Of a stretch of 27,463 nt of DNA, positions 1 through 9,127 are shown one piece after another. Numbering within the stretch: the stretch's first letter is position 1; the number at the start of each line of letters is the position of its first letter. Below the pieces are notes generated by a model, which had not been told where the DNA came from, did not search any database, and saw only the letters and a list, made by a program, of their open reading frames with translations. Source of the stretch: Cyanodermella asteris (lineage: Eukaryota; Ascomycota; Lecanoromycetes; Ostropales; Stictidaceae); NCBI GenBank assembly GCA_900618795.1, contig UYJD01000024.1, forward strand, positions 1 through 27,463, in the 5' to 3' direction. Both the position numbers and the translations under genes were made by a program.

Positions 1-248
1 CTTTAAGATAAAAGAGATTTTAAATATTTACTATTATATGAAAATATTCCAAGGATACGCTCACTATTGAGGTACCTATACATACAAACAAAATATCGAA
101 TAACTAAATTAGATATTCGATACAAATAAAGCGTAATAAATTTACTCTTATAAAACTATTTATAAAAAAACATATTTTTAATAATCAGTACATTTTATTT
201 GCAGGTAAAAATAAAAACTATCTACCAATTATACTAATTTTTTTAATA
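1..248. other. AT-rich intergenic sequence at window edge
   Basis: No gene is seen here. The stretch lies downstream of trnV. If the molecule is circular and the window is its full length, it joins 27304-27463 to form the spacer in front of cox1. A small hairpin has 9-bp arms at 94-102 and 114-122 (TATCGAATA and TATTCGATA). No tRNA or conserved open frame could be recognised. Confidence 0.5.
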
Positions 249-321
249 TAAGGAATAAGTGATTTGAACACTTAACCTACCCCGTGTAAAAGGGTTGCTC
301 AACCAGTTGAGCTAATTCCTT
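249..321 (-). tRNA. trnV: tRNA-Val (UAC)
   Basis: The cloverleaf has acceptor AAGGAAT/ATTCCTT, a D stem GCTC/GAGC and the anticodon loop TTTACAC (UAC). It is the last of the tRNAs following rnl. In the usual Pezizomycotina block trnV sits between trnE and trnM, so here it appears to have moved to the end. Confidence 0.92.
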
Positions 322-330
322 TAAAATGTA

Positions 331-403
331 AGCCAGGAGAGAAAATTGAATTCTCATTATTAATGCATGAAATTAATGTTCTAACCAATTGAACTATCCT
401 GGC
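331..403 (-). tRNA. trnM: tRNA-Met (CAU), third copy
   Basis: Acceptor GCCAGGA/TCCTGGC is perfect and the anticodon loop TTCATGC gives CAU. It is one of three CAU tRNAs in the window. By analogy with other fungal mitogenomes they should split between initiator, elongator and possibly an Ile tRNA with modified C34 that reads AUA. The sequence alone does not decide which is which. Confidence 0.9.
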
Positions 404-420
404 TATTTATTATAAAATTG

Positions 421-494
421 GGTGGATACTCTGATTTGAACAGAGAACTTGCTGTGCCACATACAGATGTTCTACCAATTGAACTATAACCACC
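421..494 (-). tRNA. trnH: tRNA-His (GUG)
   Basis: The anticodon loop ATGTGGC gives GUG. With 8-9 set as TA and D stem GTTC/GAAC, the first base (494) is a genome-encoded G-1 facing C73, the tRNA-His identity element. The acceptor then has a U5-U68 mismatch, and the anticodon stem has a 27-43 mismatch. Confidence 0.9.
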
Positions 495-506
495 TAAATA
501 AATAAA

Positions 507-579
507 TTATGTTGGAGCGATTCGAACACTCATAGGTAAATACCAAAAATTTATGACTTACCGATTAGTCCACAACATA
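507..579 (-). tRNA. trnQ: tRNA-Gln (UUG)
   Basis: Acceptor TATGTTG/CAACATA is perfect. The anticodon stem TAAAT/ATTTA encloses the loop TTTTGGT, giving UUG. It is in its usual place between trnL and trnH. Confidence 0.92.
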
Positions 580-582
580 CAT

Positions 583-664
583 TAAGGTAGGTCCGACTCG
601 AACGAACAAGATATATATCAAGCAGACCTAAACTGCTCATGTCTACCAGTTCCATCACTACCCT
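583..664 (-). tRNA. trnL: tRNA-Leu (UAG)
   Basis: The anticodon stem AGCAG/CTGCT holds the loop TTTAGGT (UAG, reading CUN). A long variable arm follows, as expected for tRNA-Leu. Acceptor AGGGTAG/CTACCTT includes one G-U pair. Confidence 0.9.
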
Positions 665-676
665 GTTTAAATCTAA

Positions 677-750
677 TGCTCGGAGTAAGATTCGAACTTA
701 CAGCCTAAACATCTTCAGAGTTCCGCTCAACCAGATTGAGCTTTCCGAGC
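677..750 (-). tRNA. trnF: tRNA-Phe (GAA)
   Basis: Acceptor GCTCGGA/TCCGAGC is perfect. The anticodon loop CTGAAGA gives GAA. The anticodon stem closes with a U31-U39 mismatch, also seen in trnT and trnE. Confidence 0.92.
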
Positions 751-765
751 TATTTATAAACAAAA

Positions 766-837
766 TGGAGATACTAGGACTCGATCCTAGAATAACGATA
801 CGCAAAATCGCAGTTTTACCAGTTAAACTATATCCCC
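766..837 (-). tRNA. trnA: tRNA-Ala (UGC)
   Basis: Acceptor GGGGATA pairs with TATCTCC with one G-U. The anticodon stem GCGAT/ATCGT encloses the loop TTTGCGT (UGC). Confidence 0.92.
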
Positions 838-949
838 TTTATATGAATAAATATATTTATGTATATATATATACATTTATGTGTATATATATGAACATTA
901 TATGTATTTTAAATAAAATTTTATATTTATATATTAAAAATTAATTATA

Positions 950-1031
950 TATCCGAGGAACGACTTGAACGTACACGATTTTCATCAGTAAATTTTAAGT
1001 TTACCCTGTCTACCTATTCCAGCACTCGGAC
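950..1031 (-). tRNA. trnL: tRNA-Leu (UAA)
   Basis: The anticodon stem GTAAA/TTTAC holds the loop CTTAAAA (UAA, reading UUR). It has a long variable arm. Acceptor GTCCGAG/CTCGGAT has a terminal G-U. Confidence 0.9.
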
Positions 1032-1033
1032 TT

Positions 1034-1106
1034 TAAGGCCAGAGTGATTTGAACACTCATCTGAGCTATCATGAGCAGCTTGCTTTACCATTTAAGCTAT
1101 AGCCTT
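1034..1106 (-). tRNA. trnM: tRNA-Met (CAU), second copy
   Basis: Acceptor AAGGCTA/TGGCCTT and anticodon stem AGCTG/TAGCT around the loop CTCATGA (CAU). It follows the first trnM, separated from it by about 68 bases, as in the common Pezizomycotina E-V-M-M-L block. Confidence 0.9.
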
Positions 1107-1174
1107 TTATTAAATAAAAAATATATATCAATAAAAAATATTATAAAACGATTATTTATTATAAATAGTTGATT

Positions 1175-1245
1175 ATGCGGCCAAAGGAATTGCACCCTTA
1201 TCAATTGATCATGAGCCAACTATGTTACTATTACACTAAACCGCA
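1175..1245 (-). tRNA. trnM: tRNA-Met (CAU), first copy
   Basis: The acceptor is TGCGGTT/GGCCGCA with two G-U pairs, and the anticodon loop is CTCATGA (CAU). The T loop is TGCAATT rather than the usual TTCRANN, a departure that can mark initiator or specially modified tRNAs. I cannot assign the role from sequence. Confidence 0.9.
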
Positions 1246-1254
1246 TTTTATGTA

Positions 1255-1326
1255 TAGCCCAAGAGGAGATCGAATCCTCGCCTCAACAGTGAAAGAGTTG
1301 CGTCTTAACCACTTGACTATTGGGCC
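1255..1326 (-). tRNA. trnE: tRNA-Glu (UUC)
   Basis: Acceptor GGCCCAA/TTGGGCT has a terminal G-U. The anticodon loop CTTTCAC gives UUC. The anticodon stem CAACT/TGTTG has a U31-U39 mismatch. Confidence 0.92.
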
Positions 1327-1334
1327 TATTTATT

Positions 1335-1405
1335 AACCCAGTATAAGTATCGCACTTATTTCTACCGACTACAAAACGGTTGCATTACTTTTATGCTAAC
1401 CAGGC
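1335..1405 (-). tRNA. trnT: tRNA-Thr (UGU)
   Basis: The D stem is GCAT/ATGC. The anticodon stem ACCGT/TCGGT (U31-U39 mismatch) encloses the loop TTTGTAG, giving UGU. Reading the loop one base earlier would give UUG with a pyrimidine at position 37, which is less likely. It is the first tRNA after rnl, the standard place for trnT. Confidence 0.88.
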
Positions 1406-1997
1406 TAATTAAAAAGAGTATGTTTATAGACTAGTAGTCTATTAATTAGTACTTTGTACCTTAAAAAATTAAAAATCTTGCAATCAAAGCCTATAATTAT
1501 TTAAAAATAAATAATTTTTAAATAAAAAGTAGTAATATTCTACCTTTATAAAGAGTATCTTAAGTTAATTTTCACACCTATATGCATTCAGCGTTTACCT
1601 TAATAAACATAGTATTCCTGCCATGCTTGTATTATAGTCTATTATAGTGGTTAATAGCTACCAGCCTTATTAAATATCATAAGTATAGATTGTTCTATAC
1701 TTATAATATTTAATAAAGTATTAATAATCTAATATTAGGTGTACAAACAACAGGTAAACCATAGGTTTATATACCCAGCTCCTTTCGTACGAGGGGGCTT
1801 TTCTTATTTTACTCCACTTTCCTCTAGAAGATAGAAACCATACTGTCTCACGACGTATTTAACCCAGCTCGTGTAGCTTTTTAATGGACGAACAGTCCAA
1901 CCCTTCATGTCTCTTACATTCATGTGGATAAGCTAAGCCGACATCGAGGTGCCAAACTGCGCACTCAATTTGAACTCTCTTGCGCAATAAGCCTGTT

Positions 1998-3768
1998 CAA
2001 TTATGTTATCACAATAGAATTTCTCTATTATTTCCATTTTTCTCAAAATGGTTCAGACTATTTATTCATTTACAATGTTACATGTATTTACTAAAGATAC
2101 TTTTATGTACTACAAATTCAACCTTTTAATCCAAATGCACCTATACGAGCTTTATCTTTAGCTTTAGAAAAGTTTAAATTAGATGTTATTTGTCCTCTTA
2201 ATAATACTGATGATATTTTTTTATAAGATGAATCGATATTTCTAATTGTTCCTTTTTGTCTCATCTTAAATATTGCTCTAGATGCTATTAAACGTTTACT
2301 TAATCTACCTGATGCTTCTATTCTAATTCCACTTACAACCTTATTTTTAATTCTATCTAATACAGTATTTTCTAATTTTCTTAATTTTTCAGATAATCTG
2401 TTTTTTTTAGAAAATCTAATTATATACTGTTTAGGATATAATGTTTTTAATAATATATTTAATTTATCATCTGATATCTCTTTTAATAGTATTTTTTTTA
2501 AGGTATTTTCAGATAAAGATCTTTTATCTTTTACATTCATATAAGGAATTAATTTAAAATGTTTTTCATTTAAATTATCTCTTATTATTATATTTTGTAT
2601 ATTCAATATTTTTGATTTTTTTACAGGATATTGTAATCTTCTTGTAAATGGTAATTGTACTTTACCTAATATTAAACTTATTACTCTTAATATTCTATTA
2701 TTTCTATTTCTTAATTTATTAGCCATAATTTGTGTCATAATACTACTATTAAAATGGTAACGTTTTAAATTTACTATATTAAATTCAACGTTTTTACCAT
2801 AAACTTTTTTAAGTAATAATATAAAAGGTAATATATGGACACTATTAAATTTAGATCTATTTAGATATATTAGTTTTTTAATACGTAAATATAATTTTAT
2901 TATTGTAAGTATATTTCTAATTAAATATATCATAGGTATCTTTTCTATTTTAAAAAAGCTATATTTATTATTATTTAAATATTTAACATTTAAGCTTTTT
3001 ATTTTATTTAAAAAGACAGTATATATTTTTTTTATTAAAGATATTTTATTTTTTAGATTATATTTAGATTGATCCTTTTCAAATAAAGATCTATTAATAA
3101 ATATATTTAGATATTTTAACCCTTTAATTTTATTAATTTTATTTTTTAAATTAACTAGTTCTTGATTTAATACAAATAATGTTATAACAACTTTATCATT
3201 TGTATGTTTAAATTCAGGTTTACCTACTAAAATTTTTTTCATATTATAATTTCTTTTTTTGAATCTGATTAATTCTAACTTTGCTAAATTTTCTAATTTA
3301 AAATTAAATAGATTAAAATAACTTTTTATTAGTTTAGTAACATATAAATCAGCACTAGGCAAAGACTTAACAGAGTTTTTATTATATGAATAAATACTAT
3401 TAAATCATTCCTTAGTAGCAGAAGGATAATGTTTTATTACTCCACTATTATCTCCTTTTTTAACAATAAGTTTATTATTAATACTATTATTTTTTTTTAA
3501 TTGATATATATTTGACATAGAAATAATAAAAATGTTTTAAATATTAAAGCTTATTATAATATAGCATTATATTTTAAAAATAATTAATTTTATATACTTT
3601 TAATCATAAAAAACCATGTTAAACATTTATAAATGCTGGATTTGTTAGTCGTTGAACGTACATTTAATTAAATGTGTCGCTTCAAATTTATTAAATTTAA
3701 TTAATAATTCTTGAAATTTACCCAGATTATTACCAATAAAGTCATGTTTTATTGGAGGACTATACTTA
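1998..3768 (-). other. Group I intron in rnl (position 2449) hosting rps3
   Basis: The intron interrupts rnl after U2449 (E. coli numbering): exon 1 ends GCTAGGGAT and exon 2 starts AACAGGC. The last intron base is G (1998), the conserved terminal G of group I introns. An R-like element GTTCAACGACTA lies at 3646-3657 and an S-like element TAGTCTGAACC at 2050-2060; GACTA and TAGTC can pair as P7. The rps3 frame sits between these elements, in the P8 region. This is the classic intron of filamentous ascomycete mitochondria. It carries no homing endonuclease, so it is probably fixed. Confidence 0.85.
2103..3518 (-). CDS. rps3: Ribosomal protein S3 (Rps3), intron-encoded
   Basis: A protein of the mitochondrial small ribosomal subunit, 471 aa in code 4. 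The ATG at 3518 is chosen because translation from it gives the family N-terminus, with KEWFNSIYSYNKN near residues 38-50 followed by SLPSADLYVTKLI. An in-frame TGA (Trp) at residue 39 hides this start if the standard code is used. The conserved C-terminal block includes GRLSKRLIASRAIFK, IDSSYKK and IGAFGLKGW, with a second TGA as the Trp. The middle is highly basic, Asn/Lys/Ile/Leu-rich and poorly conserved, as is usual for this protein. It lies wholly inside the rnl group I intron and is presumably expressed from the rnl precursor or the excised intron. Confidence 0.93.
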
Positions 3769-6531
3769 ATCCCTAGCGTAGCTTTTTCAAAAATCCAAGA
3801 CCTTTCCTTTTTGAGTCTTGTGATCATATGCCCCGCTTACGCGACTGAATAACTTGTAAGTTAAACAGTATAGCAAGATTTAGCCATTAAACTCACACAT
3901 AATTTATCATTATCCTCGCATTTATAAAATTATAAAATGAAAGATTTTAAGCATATATTTGTAATTAATGCCTTTTTATTACTAAACTATTTCTTCACTA
4001 ATAGCGTTTAATCTTACTTATATTAAAAAAATAAAGTTATACTTCATGTATAATTATATAGAAATAATTTTAATATAATATTAAAATATTATCACTTATT
4101 AAAGCTAAATATATATTAACTATGTATTAATATATTTAACGACGAATCGCCGTTTCTTATACTAAATAATTTAGACATTCCCAGTTACTCTTTATGGGAT
4201 CTGTGCCCCGCATAAACCACCTACCAACAACTGTAATAATATTTACTTCAAATATAATTGTGATATTATATATATACTATATATAATATCGAGTATAACA
4301 TGTATTATAAGGCAACTGTTAAGACCTGTCAAGTACCTCCTTAATTTACTTACATTATACCCAATAATTAGTAGCAGTAAAGCTGCATAGGGTCTTCTCG
4401 TCTAACTAGAGGTAAACTGTATCTTCACAGCTATTCCAATTTCACTGAGCCAATCATTGAGACAGCTGTTGTATCGTTAAGTCATTCATGCAAGACCGCA
4501 TTTAACGGCCAGGGTATTCCGCTACCTTAGGACCCTTATAGGTAAGGCCGCCATTGATCGGGGTTTCTTTAAAAATACTAGCTTATTGACCAGTAAAATT
4601 ACTATACCCAGCCGATATTTGGCAGAGTTCACACTCTATACTTAGAATATTCTTCTTTGCAAAGTGCTGTGTTTTAATTAAACAGTCGTACAACACCATT
4701 CTTTGCTTCCTCCTTTTTATATGATATTAGTCAAAAAAAGTGGCGCTCCTTATCCCGAAGTTTCGTGAGCCATTTTGCCGAGTTCCTTAATGATTGTTCG
4801 CTCAAACGCCTTCGTATACTCTACTAGCTTACCAATGGTAGTTTTTAGGTACGGTAACTTTACATATAAATATATAAACTCCATGCTTTAGATTTAGGTT
4901 TTTTATTATTAAAAAGAACATACACTTTTCTCTTTTTTCATTAAAAATTGTGTATATTACTTTATTAATAATATATTATTAATTCACATTACATTGTAGT
5001 TTATATGTATATAAGTATTTAAAACTTTTTAAAGTTTTATTTTTATAAATTTTCCTGAACCTTTATCACTAATAAAGGTTATTTATTTATAAAATTTGAT
5101 TTTCTCATCGTTTAACCCTTTAGGTGTATAACAAAAATTAATTTGTTTAAACTTAGAGGCCGTTACATTATTAATATTCCATAAGCTTAAGGCGAAGGTT
5201 ATTAAAAACCTTTTATCGTTACTAATGTCAGCATTATCTCTAGAAATATTTTTATAGATTAACCTTTAGTATAAATCTTTTTAATATTACATTAAACGTA
5301 TGTTTAATATAATTAATAGGTATATATCTATTATTTTTTAATAATAGAATAAAATTTATTCTATGTTCTGCTACCCCACAATATTATAGATGAATTTTAA
5401 TAACAATTTAACGTTTTTTAATGTAAAAAATTATATTATATATATAATTTATATAAATATCTATATATTATAGACAAGGTTTCGGTATATTGTTTAGATC
5501 CGTTAAATTTTCGGTGCTTTTATAAAAATAAATCAGTGCTCTGTTACGAGATCTTTAAAAAATGGCAGCTCCTAAGCCTATTTCCTGATCGTATAAAATA
5601 AATACGGCCTTTATTTCACTTAACAATAATTTTGGAACCTTATTAACTCTTGTTCTGGGCTGTTTCCCTTTTGACATACAACCTTAGCGTACTATGTCTG
5701 AAAATTCATTTTTTTATTATCACATCCCTTTCGAGCACAAATACATAATTGTAGGATTATCAGGCCCCCGCAATAATCTAAGTTTAATGCTAAAAAGCAA
5801 CTTTATAGAAAGCTATAGATTAAGAACACAGTGCTGTACCTGTCGTGATATAAATTGAATTACCTACTTATATAGGTTTCGCAGAAAACCAGCTATCCTA
5901 GTCAGTGTTGTCTTTCACTAACTTACCATTATTCATCGGATATCTTTACAACGATAACCCGTTCGAGCTTTTATAACCCTGATAATAGTAAGATCACTAG
6001 GCTTCGGGTCTAACAATAAATACTAGTCATTAAAGCATGACTGGTTTAACTTAGCTTATCGCTCGCATATATTGTTAACTTGCTGACCCATTATACAAAA
6101 GGTACGCTTTTATAATATTTATTATTTTTTTCAAGCTGCTTATAAAACTACTAATTCTATTATTTCCCTCACGGTACTATTCTCTATCGCTTATATATTA
6201 TATTTAGCCTTAGAGGAAGGTTCCCCTATATTCAAACAAATTTACTGTTTATTTTACTTTTTTATAATTAGGCTATTCTGTTTTAGTTCTCACTGTACAC
6301 AGAATCTCTTTTGATTTATTTTCCTGAAGCTACTTAGATGTTTCAATTCACTTCGTTTATTATTTAATTTCTCTAAGAATTTAAGTCGTATAGACTAAAA
6401 GATTCTTTAATATATAGCATTAATTCCTTAATAATTTCTTTATATACTATTATTCTAAAAACTTTTAGAATAATAATGTAATACATTACATACTTATAAT
6501 TAAATATTATAATTAATAATTAATATAACAA

Positions 6532-6604
6532 TCGGATTACTGCGATTTGAACACAGCTATTCATCAACCCAAATGATGCGCCTATCCAACCCGGCCCTAA
6601 TCCG
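6532..6604 (-). tRNA. trnP: tRNA-Pro (UGG)
   Basis: Acceptor CGGATTA/TAATCCG is perfect. The anticodon stem CATCA/TGATG holds the loop TTTGGGT (UGG). It directly precedes rnl, as in other Pezizomycotina. Confidence 0.93.
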
Positions 6605-6734
6605 TTTATACAAATATAATTATATTTATAATAATTTTACTTTAAAAAAAGTATATTTAAATTATTTTACTAAAACTTATTCTTAAAAATTGTATATTTT
6701 TTTATTACAATTAGCTAGAATTAATTTTTTATAA

Positions 6735-6806
6735 TTTTCCATCAAGGACTTGAACCCTAATCATGATATCAGAAGTATCAGGCTCTACCAATTGAGCTAA
6801 TGAAAA
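6735..6806 (-). tRNA. trnR: tRNA-Arg (UCU)
   Basis: The anticodon stem TGATA/TATCA encloses CTTCTGA, giving UCU (AGR codons). The acceptor is TTTTCAT/ATGGAAA with one U-G pair. Confidence 0.9.
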
Positions 6807-6823
6807 TAAATTAACTTTAGTTT

Positions 6824-6907
6824 CAGAGAATATCCGATTCGAACGGATGAGATCAAAGGATCAATAAATTTCAAGTTTACCGCTATAAACCGCTCAGCCA
6901 ATTCTCT
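6824..6907 (-). tRNA. trnS: tRNA-Ser (UGA)
   Basis: Acceptor AGAGAAT/ATTCTCT is perfect. The loop CTTGAAA in stem GTAAA/TTTAT gives UGA (UCN codons). The long variable arm fits tRNA-Ser. Confidence 0.92.
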
Positions 6908-6920
6908 ATATAACTATGTA

Positions 6921-6991
6921 TGGTTCCTCCAAGATTTGAACTTGAATAACATCCTTATCAAGAATGGGTTCTACCATTAAACTAAAGAACC
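6921..6991 (-). tRNA. trnI: tRNA-Ile (GAU)
   Basis: Acceptor GGTTCTT/AGGAACC. The anticodon stem CATTC/GGATG holds the loop TTGATAA (GAU). It reads AUY; the frequent AUA codons need another tRNA. Confidence 0.92.
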
Positions 6992-7004
6992 TTTAAACAT
7001 TTAC

Positions 7005-7074
7005 AAGAGCTTTCAGATTCGAACTGATATTTTAAAGTTTGAAGCTTTCTGTTTTAACCATTAAACTAAGCTCT
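7005..7074 (-). tRNA. trnW: tRNA-Trp (UCA)
   Basis: Acceptor AGAGCTT/AAGCTCT is perfect. The loop CTTCAAA gives the anticodon UCA, which reads both UGA and UGG. This independently confirms that UGA means Trp here. Confidence 0.93.
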
Positions 7075-7107
7075 TTATTTATTTTTGTTTATAAAAATAA
7101 TTATCAG

Positions 7108-7188
7108 CGGAAATGGAATGAATCGAACATTCAAGTGACAATACACAATATTTAGCAAATATCTTACTTTACCAATAGCAACATTTCC
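7108..7188 (-). tRNA. trnS: tRNA-Ser (GCU)
   Basis: Acceptor GGAAATG/CATTTCC is perfect. The stem GATAT/ATATT holds the loop TTGCTAA (GCU, AGY codons). It has a long variable arm. Confidence 0.9.
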
Positions 7189-7196
7189 TAATAATA

Positions 7197-7269
7197 CGAG
7201 TTAGGCAGGTCTCGAACCCGCATTATCTTCCTCGACAAGGAAGTTTCTTACCAATTAGAATACTAACCC
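7197..7269 (-). tRNA. trnD: tRNA-Asp (GUC)
   Basis: Acceptor GGGTTAG/CTAACTC. The stem CTTCC/GGAAG encloses the loop TTGTCGA (GUC). Confidence 0.93.
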
Positions 7270-7279
7270 TTAAACTTAT

Positions 7280-7350
7280 TGCGGCAAGTCGGATTCGAAC
7301 CGACACACGTCGCTTGGAAGGCGATTGGTCTACCGTTAACCTATAGCCGC
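7280..7350 (-). tRNA. trnG: tRNA-Gly (UCC)
   Basis: Acceptor GCGGCTA/TTGCCGC has a U6-U67 mismatch. D stem GGTT/GACC. The anticodon loop CTTCCAA gives UCC. The T arm GTCGG/CCGAC is perfect. Confidence 0.92.
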
Positions 7351-7365
7351 TTTTGTATAATTAAT

Positions 7366-7437
7366 TAAGACCGATGGGACTTGAACCCATATTGTGATGA
7401 TTAAAAGTCATATGTTTTACCATTAAACTACAGTCTC
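7366..7437 (-). tRNA. trnK: tRNA-Lys (UUU)
   Basis: Acceptor GAGACTG/CGGTCTT. The loop CTTTTAA gives UUU. It begins the K-G-D-S-W-I-S block that leads into rnl in many filamentous ascomycetes. Confidence 0.92.
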
Positions 7438-7474
7438 TTATTTATATTAATAATATAAATATATTAATTAAAAA

Positions 7475-7546
7475 AGATGTGAGAAAGACTTGAACTTTCA
7501 TATTTGTGGCCGTAACACAAAGTTCTACCAATTAAACTATCACACC
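7475..7546 (-). tRNA. trnR: tRNA-Arg (ACG)
   Basis: Acceptor GGTGTGA/TCACATC. The stem TTGTG/CACAA holds the loop TTACGGC (ACG, CGN codons). Confidence 0.92.
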
Positions 7547-7565
7547 TATTGATTTTTATACAATA

Positions 7566-7636
7566 AGCCTTTAAAGTGAATTGAACACTTATCAAGATAT
7601 TAACAGTATCCCGCTTTACCATTAAGCTATAAAGGC
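7566..7636 (-). tRNA. trnN: tRNA-Asn (GUU)
   Basis: Acceptor GCCTTTA/TAAAGGC is perfect. The stem GGATA/TATCT holds the loop CTGTTAA (GUU). It is the first tRNA downstream of cox3. Confidence 0.92.
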
Positions 7637-7700
7637 GAAATATATATGATTTATATATATTTTATTAGTTTTCGATATATATATATTATATAATCATATA

Positions 7701-8510
7701 CTATGATCCTCAGTAATATACTGATATATATAAAAATAATCATACTACATCAACAAAATGTCAATATAATATACTAGATTCAAATCCTAAATGATGATTA
7801 TCAGTTAAATGATATGCTAATATACGTCATAACGCTACAGCAATAAATGCAGTACCTATCATAACATGTAAACCATGAAAACCTGTTCCAAAATAAAAAC
7901 AGGAACCAAAAGTACCATCACTAATAGTGAAAGATGAAACTGTATATTCTACACCTTGTAATGCTGTGAATATTAAAGCTAATACTATAGTTAATAAAGT
8001 TCCATTTAGTGCACCATTTCTGTTACCCTCTATTATAGAATGATGTGCATAAGTAACTGTAACACCACTACTTAATAATATTATAGTGTTTAGTAAAGGC
8101 AACTCAAAAGGATTTATAGATTCTATACCCATAGGAGGTCATTGTGAACCTAATTCAACAGTAGGTGACAAAGCACTATGAAAATAAGCTCAGAATATAC
8201 CTAAAAAAAACAAACCTTCACTTATAATAAATAAAGCAACACCCATATTTAAACCTCTCTGTACAGCAAGCGTATGATTACCTAAATAAGTACCTTCTGA
8301 TATAACATCTCTAAATCAAAATGACATTGATAATATTAAACTTATTATTGATAAAGTTAAAAAGTTGCTAGCTAAGCTAAAACCATGCATTGTTAAAACA
8401 CCTGTTAGTGTTAAATTAAATAAGGAAATACTAGTATAAACAGGCCAAGGTGAGGGAGATACTAGATGAAAAGGATGTGCTTGAAAGCTACTTCTAACTA
8501 TATTTTGCAT
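7701..8510 (-). CDS. cox3: Cytochrome c oxidase subunit 3
   Basis: A core membrane subunit of complex IV with seven transmembrane helices, in the inner mitochondrial membrane. The frame gives 269 aa, the usual fungal length, starting [20 protein letters not shown] and ending YYWGS then TAG. Conserved blocks include [25 protein letters not shown] and [15 protein letters not shown]. Four Trp codons of the frame are TGA, so the gene looks broken under the standard code; the family alignment shows it intact. The Trp in SPWP is TGG, a codon that is rare here. It lies between trnY and the large tRNA block. Confidence 0.97.
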
Positions 8511-8958
8511 ATATTATTATATATTTTGTATATATCTTATAAGATATAGTAATTTAAACTTTATTAAAAATATAAATTTCATAAAAATTACAGGTAATTT
8601 TTATATCTAGTAATTAAAAGTCAATAGTGTATTATAAATAGGTAATAAATTATTGACTTATATTAAACACTTATAACAAATAAAACTAAATATTAAAACA
8701 TATAAAATATTACTTTTATCTGTAATTAATAATAAATAGTATTTTGTGGCAAATATAATAAACTAGTTATAAACTATTATTAATATTAAATTAATATTTA
8801 AGCTTTATTAACATAAGTGTAAATTTACTAGCTCAAGGTTTATATAAATTTAGGTTTACAAATTGACGCTTCAATATATAATATAATAGTATAGACATAA
8901 ATCTATATTATTAGTAATTGGTACATTGGGTAAATAAGTAATACAAATTTTATAATTT
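8511..8958. other. AT-rich spacer between trnY and cox3
   Basis: About 450 bases with no conserved frame or RNA fold that I recognise. As it lies directly upstream of cox3 on the transcribed strand, part of it is probably the cox3 5' leader. Only short AT-rich inverted repeats are seen. Confidence 0.5.
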
Positions 8959-9043
8959 TAGGAAGAAAAGGAATTGAACCTTCGACAGCCTAAGCTATTG
9001 AGTTTACAGCTCAACCCGTCATACCAACAAACGGAACCTTCCT
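8959..9043 (-). tRNA. trnY: tRNA-Tyr (GUA)
   Basis: Acceptor AGGAAGG/TCTTCCT. The anticodon stem TGAG/CTCA encloses the loop CTGTAAA (GUA). The long variable arm is typical of tRNA-Tyr. The rns-trnY-cox3 order is common in Pezizomycotina. Confidence 0.92.
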
Positions 9044-9127
9044 TTTATATATATAAATTTATATATAAATTTATATATACTTATGTAAAATATATTTTTT
9101 TGTATATTTTACAAATGGTATTGTTAA

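Larger units (their letters stand above)
1425..6520 (-). rRNA. rnl: Large-subunit ribosomal RNA (two exons, rps3-bearing intron)
   Basis: The mitochondrial 23S-like rRNA. Exon 1 runs from about 6520 to 3769 and exon 2 from 1997 to about 1425. Landmarks on the minus strand are GAAACATCTAAGTAGC near 6345 (5' domain), the domain IV-V segment near 4400-4560, GCTACGCTAGGGAT ending exon 1, and AACAGGCTTATTGCGCAAGA opening exon 2 (around the peptidyl-transferase A2451). Next come GTTTGGCACCTCGATGTCGG and the sarcin-ricin-type loop CGTACGAAAGGAGCTGGG near 1776-1793. The outer ends are estimated from the flanking trnP and trnT and may be off by tens of bases. Variable loops, for example 4860-5470, are very AT-rich and expanded. 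No further intron was recognised, but one hidden in a variable region cannot be excluded. Confidence 0.9.

Noticed and set aside
639-944. Plus-strand 101-codon open frame
   Set aside because: It lies antisense across trnL, trnF and trnA and then runs into TA repeats; no protein-like content.
3645-3827. Minus-strand 60-codon open frame
   Set aside because: It spans the end of rnl exon 1 and the 5' core of the group I intron, so it is RNA sequence.
7827-8510. Apparent split genes (cox3, nad1, nad4, nad5, nad2, atp6, cox2, cox1) that look like pseudogenes
   Set aside because: All breaks are TGA at conserved Trp positions and trnW has a UCA anticodon, so the genes are whole in code 4.
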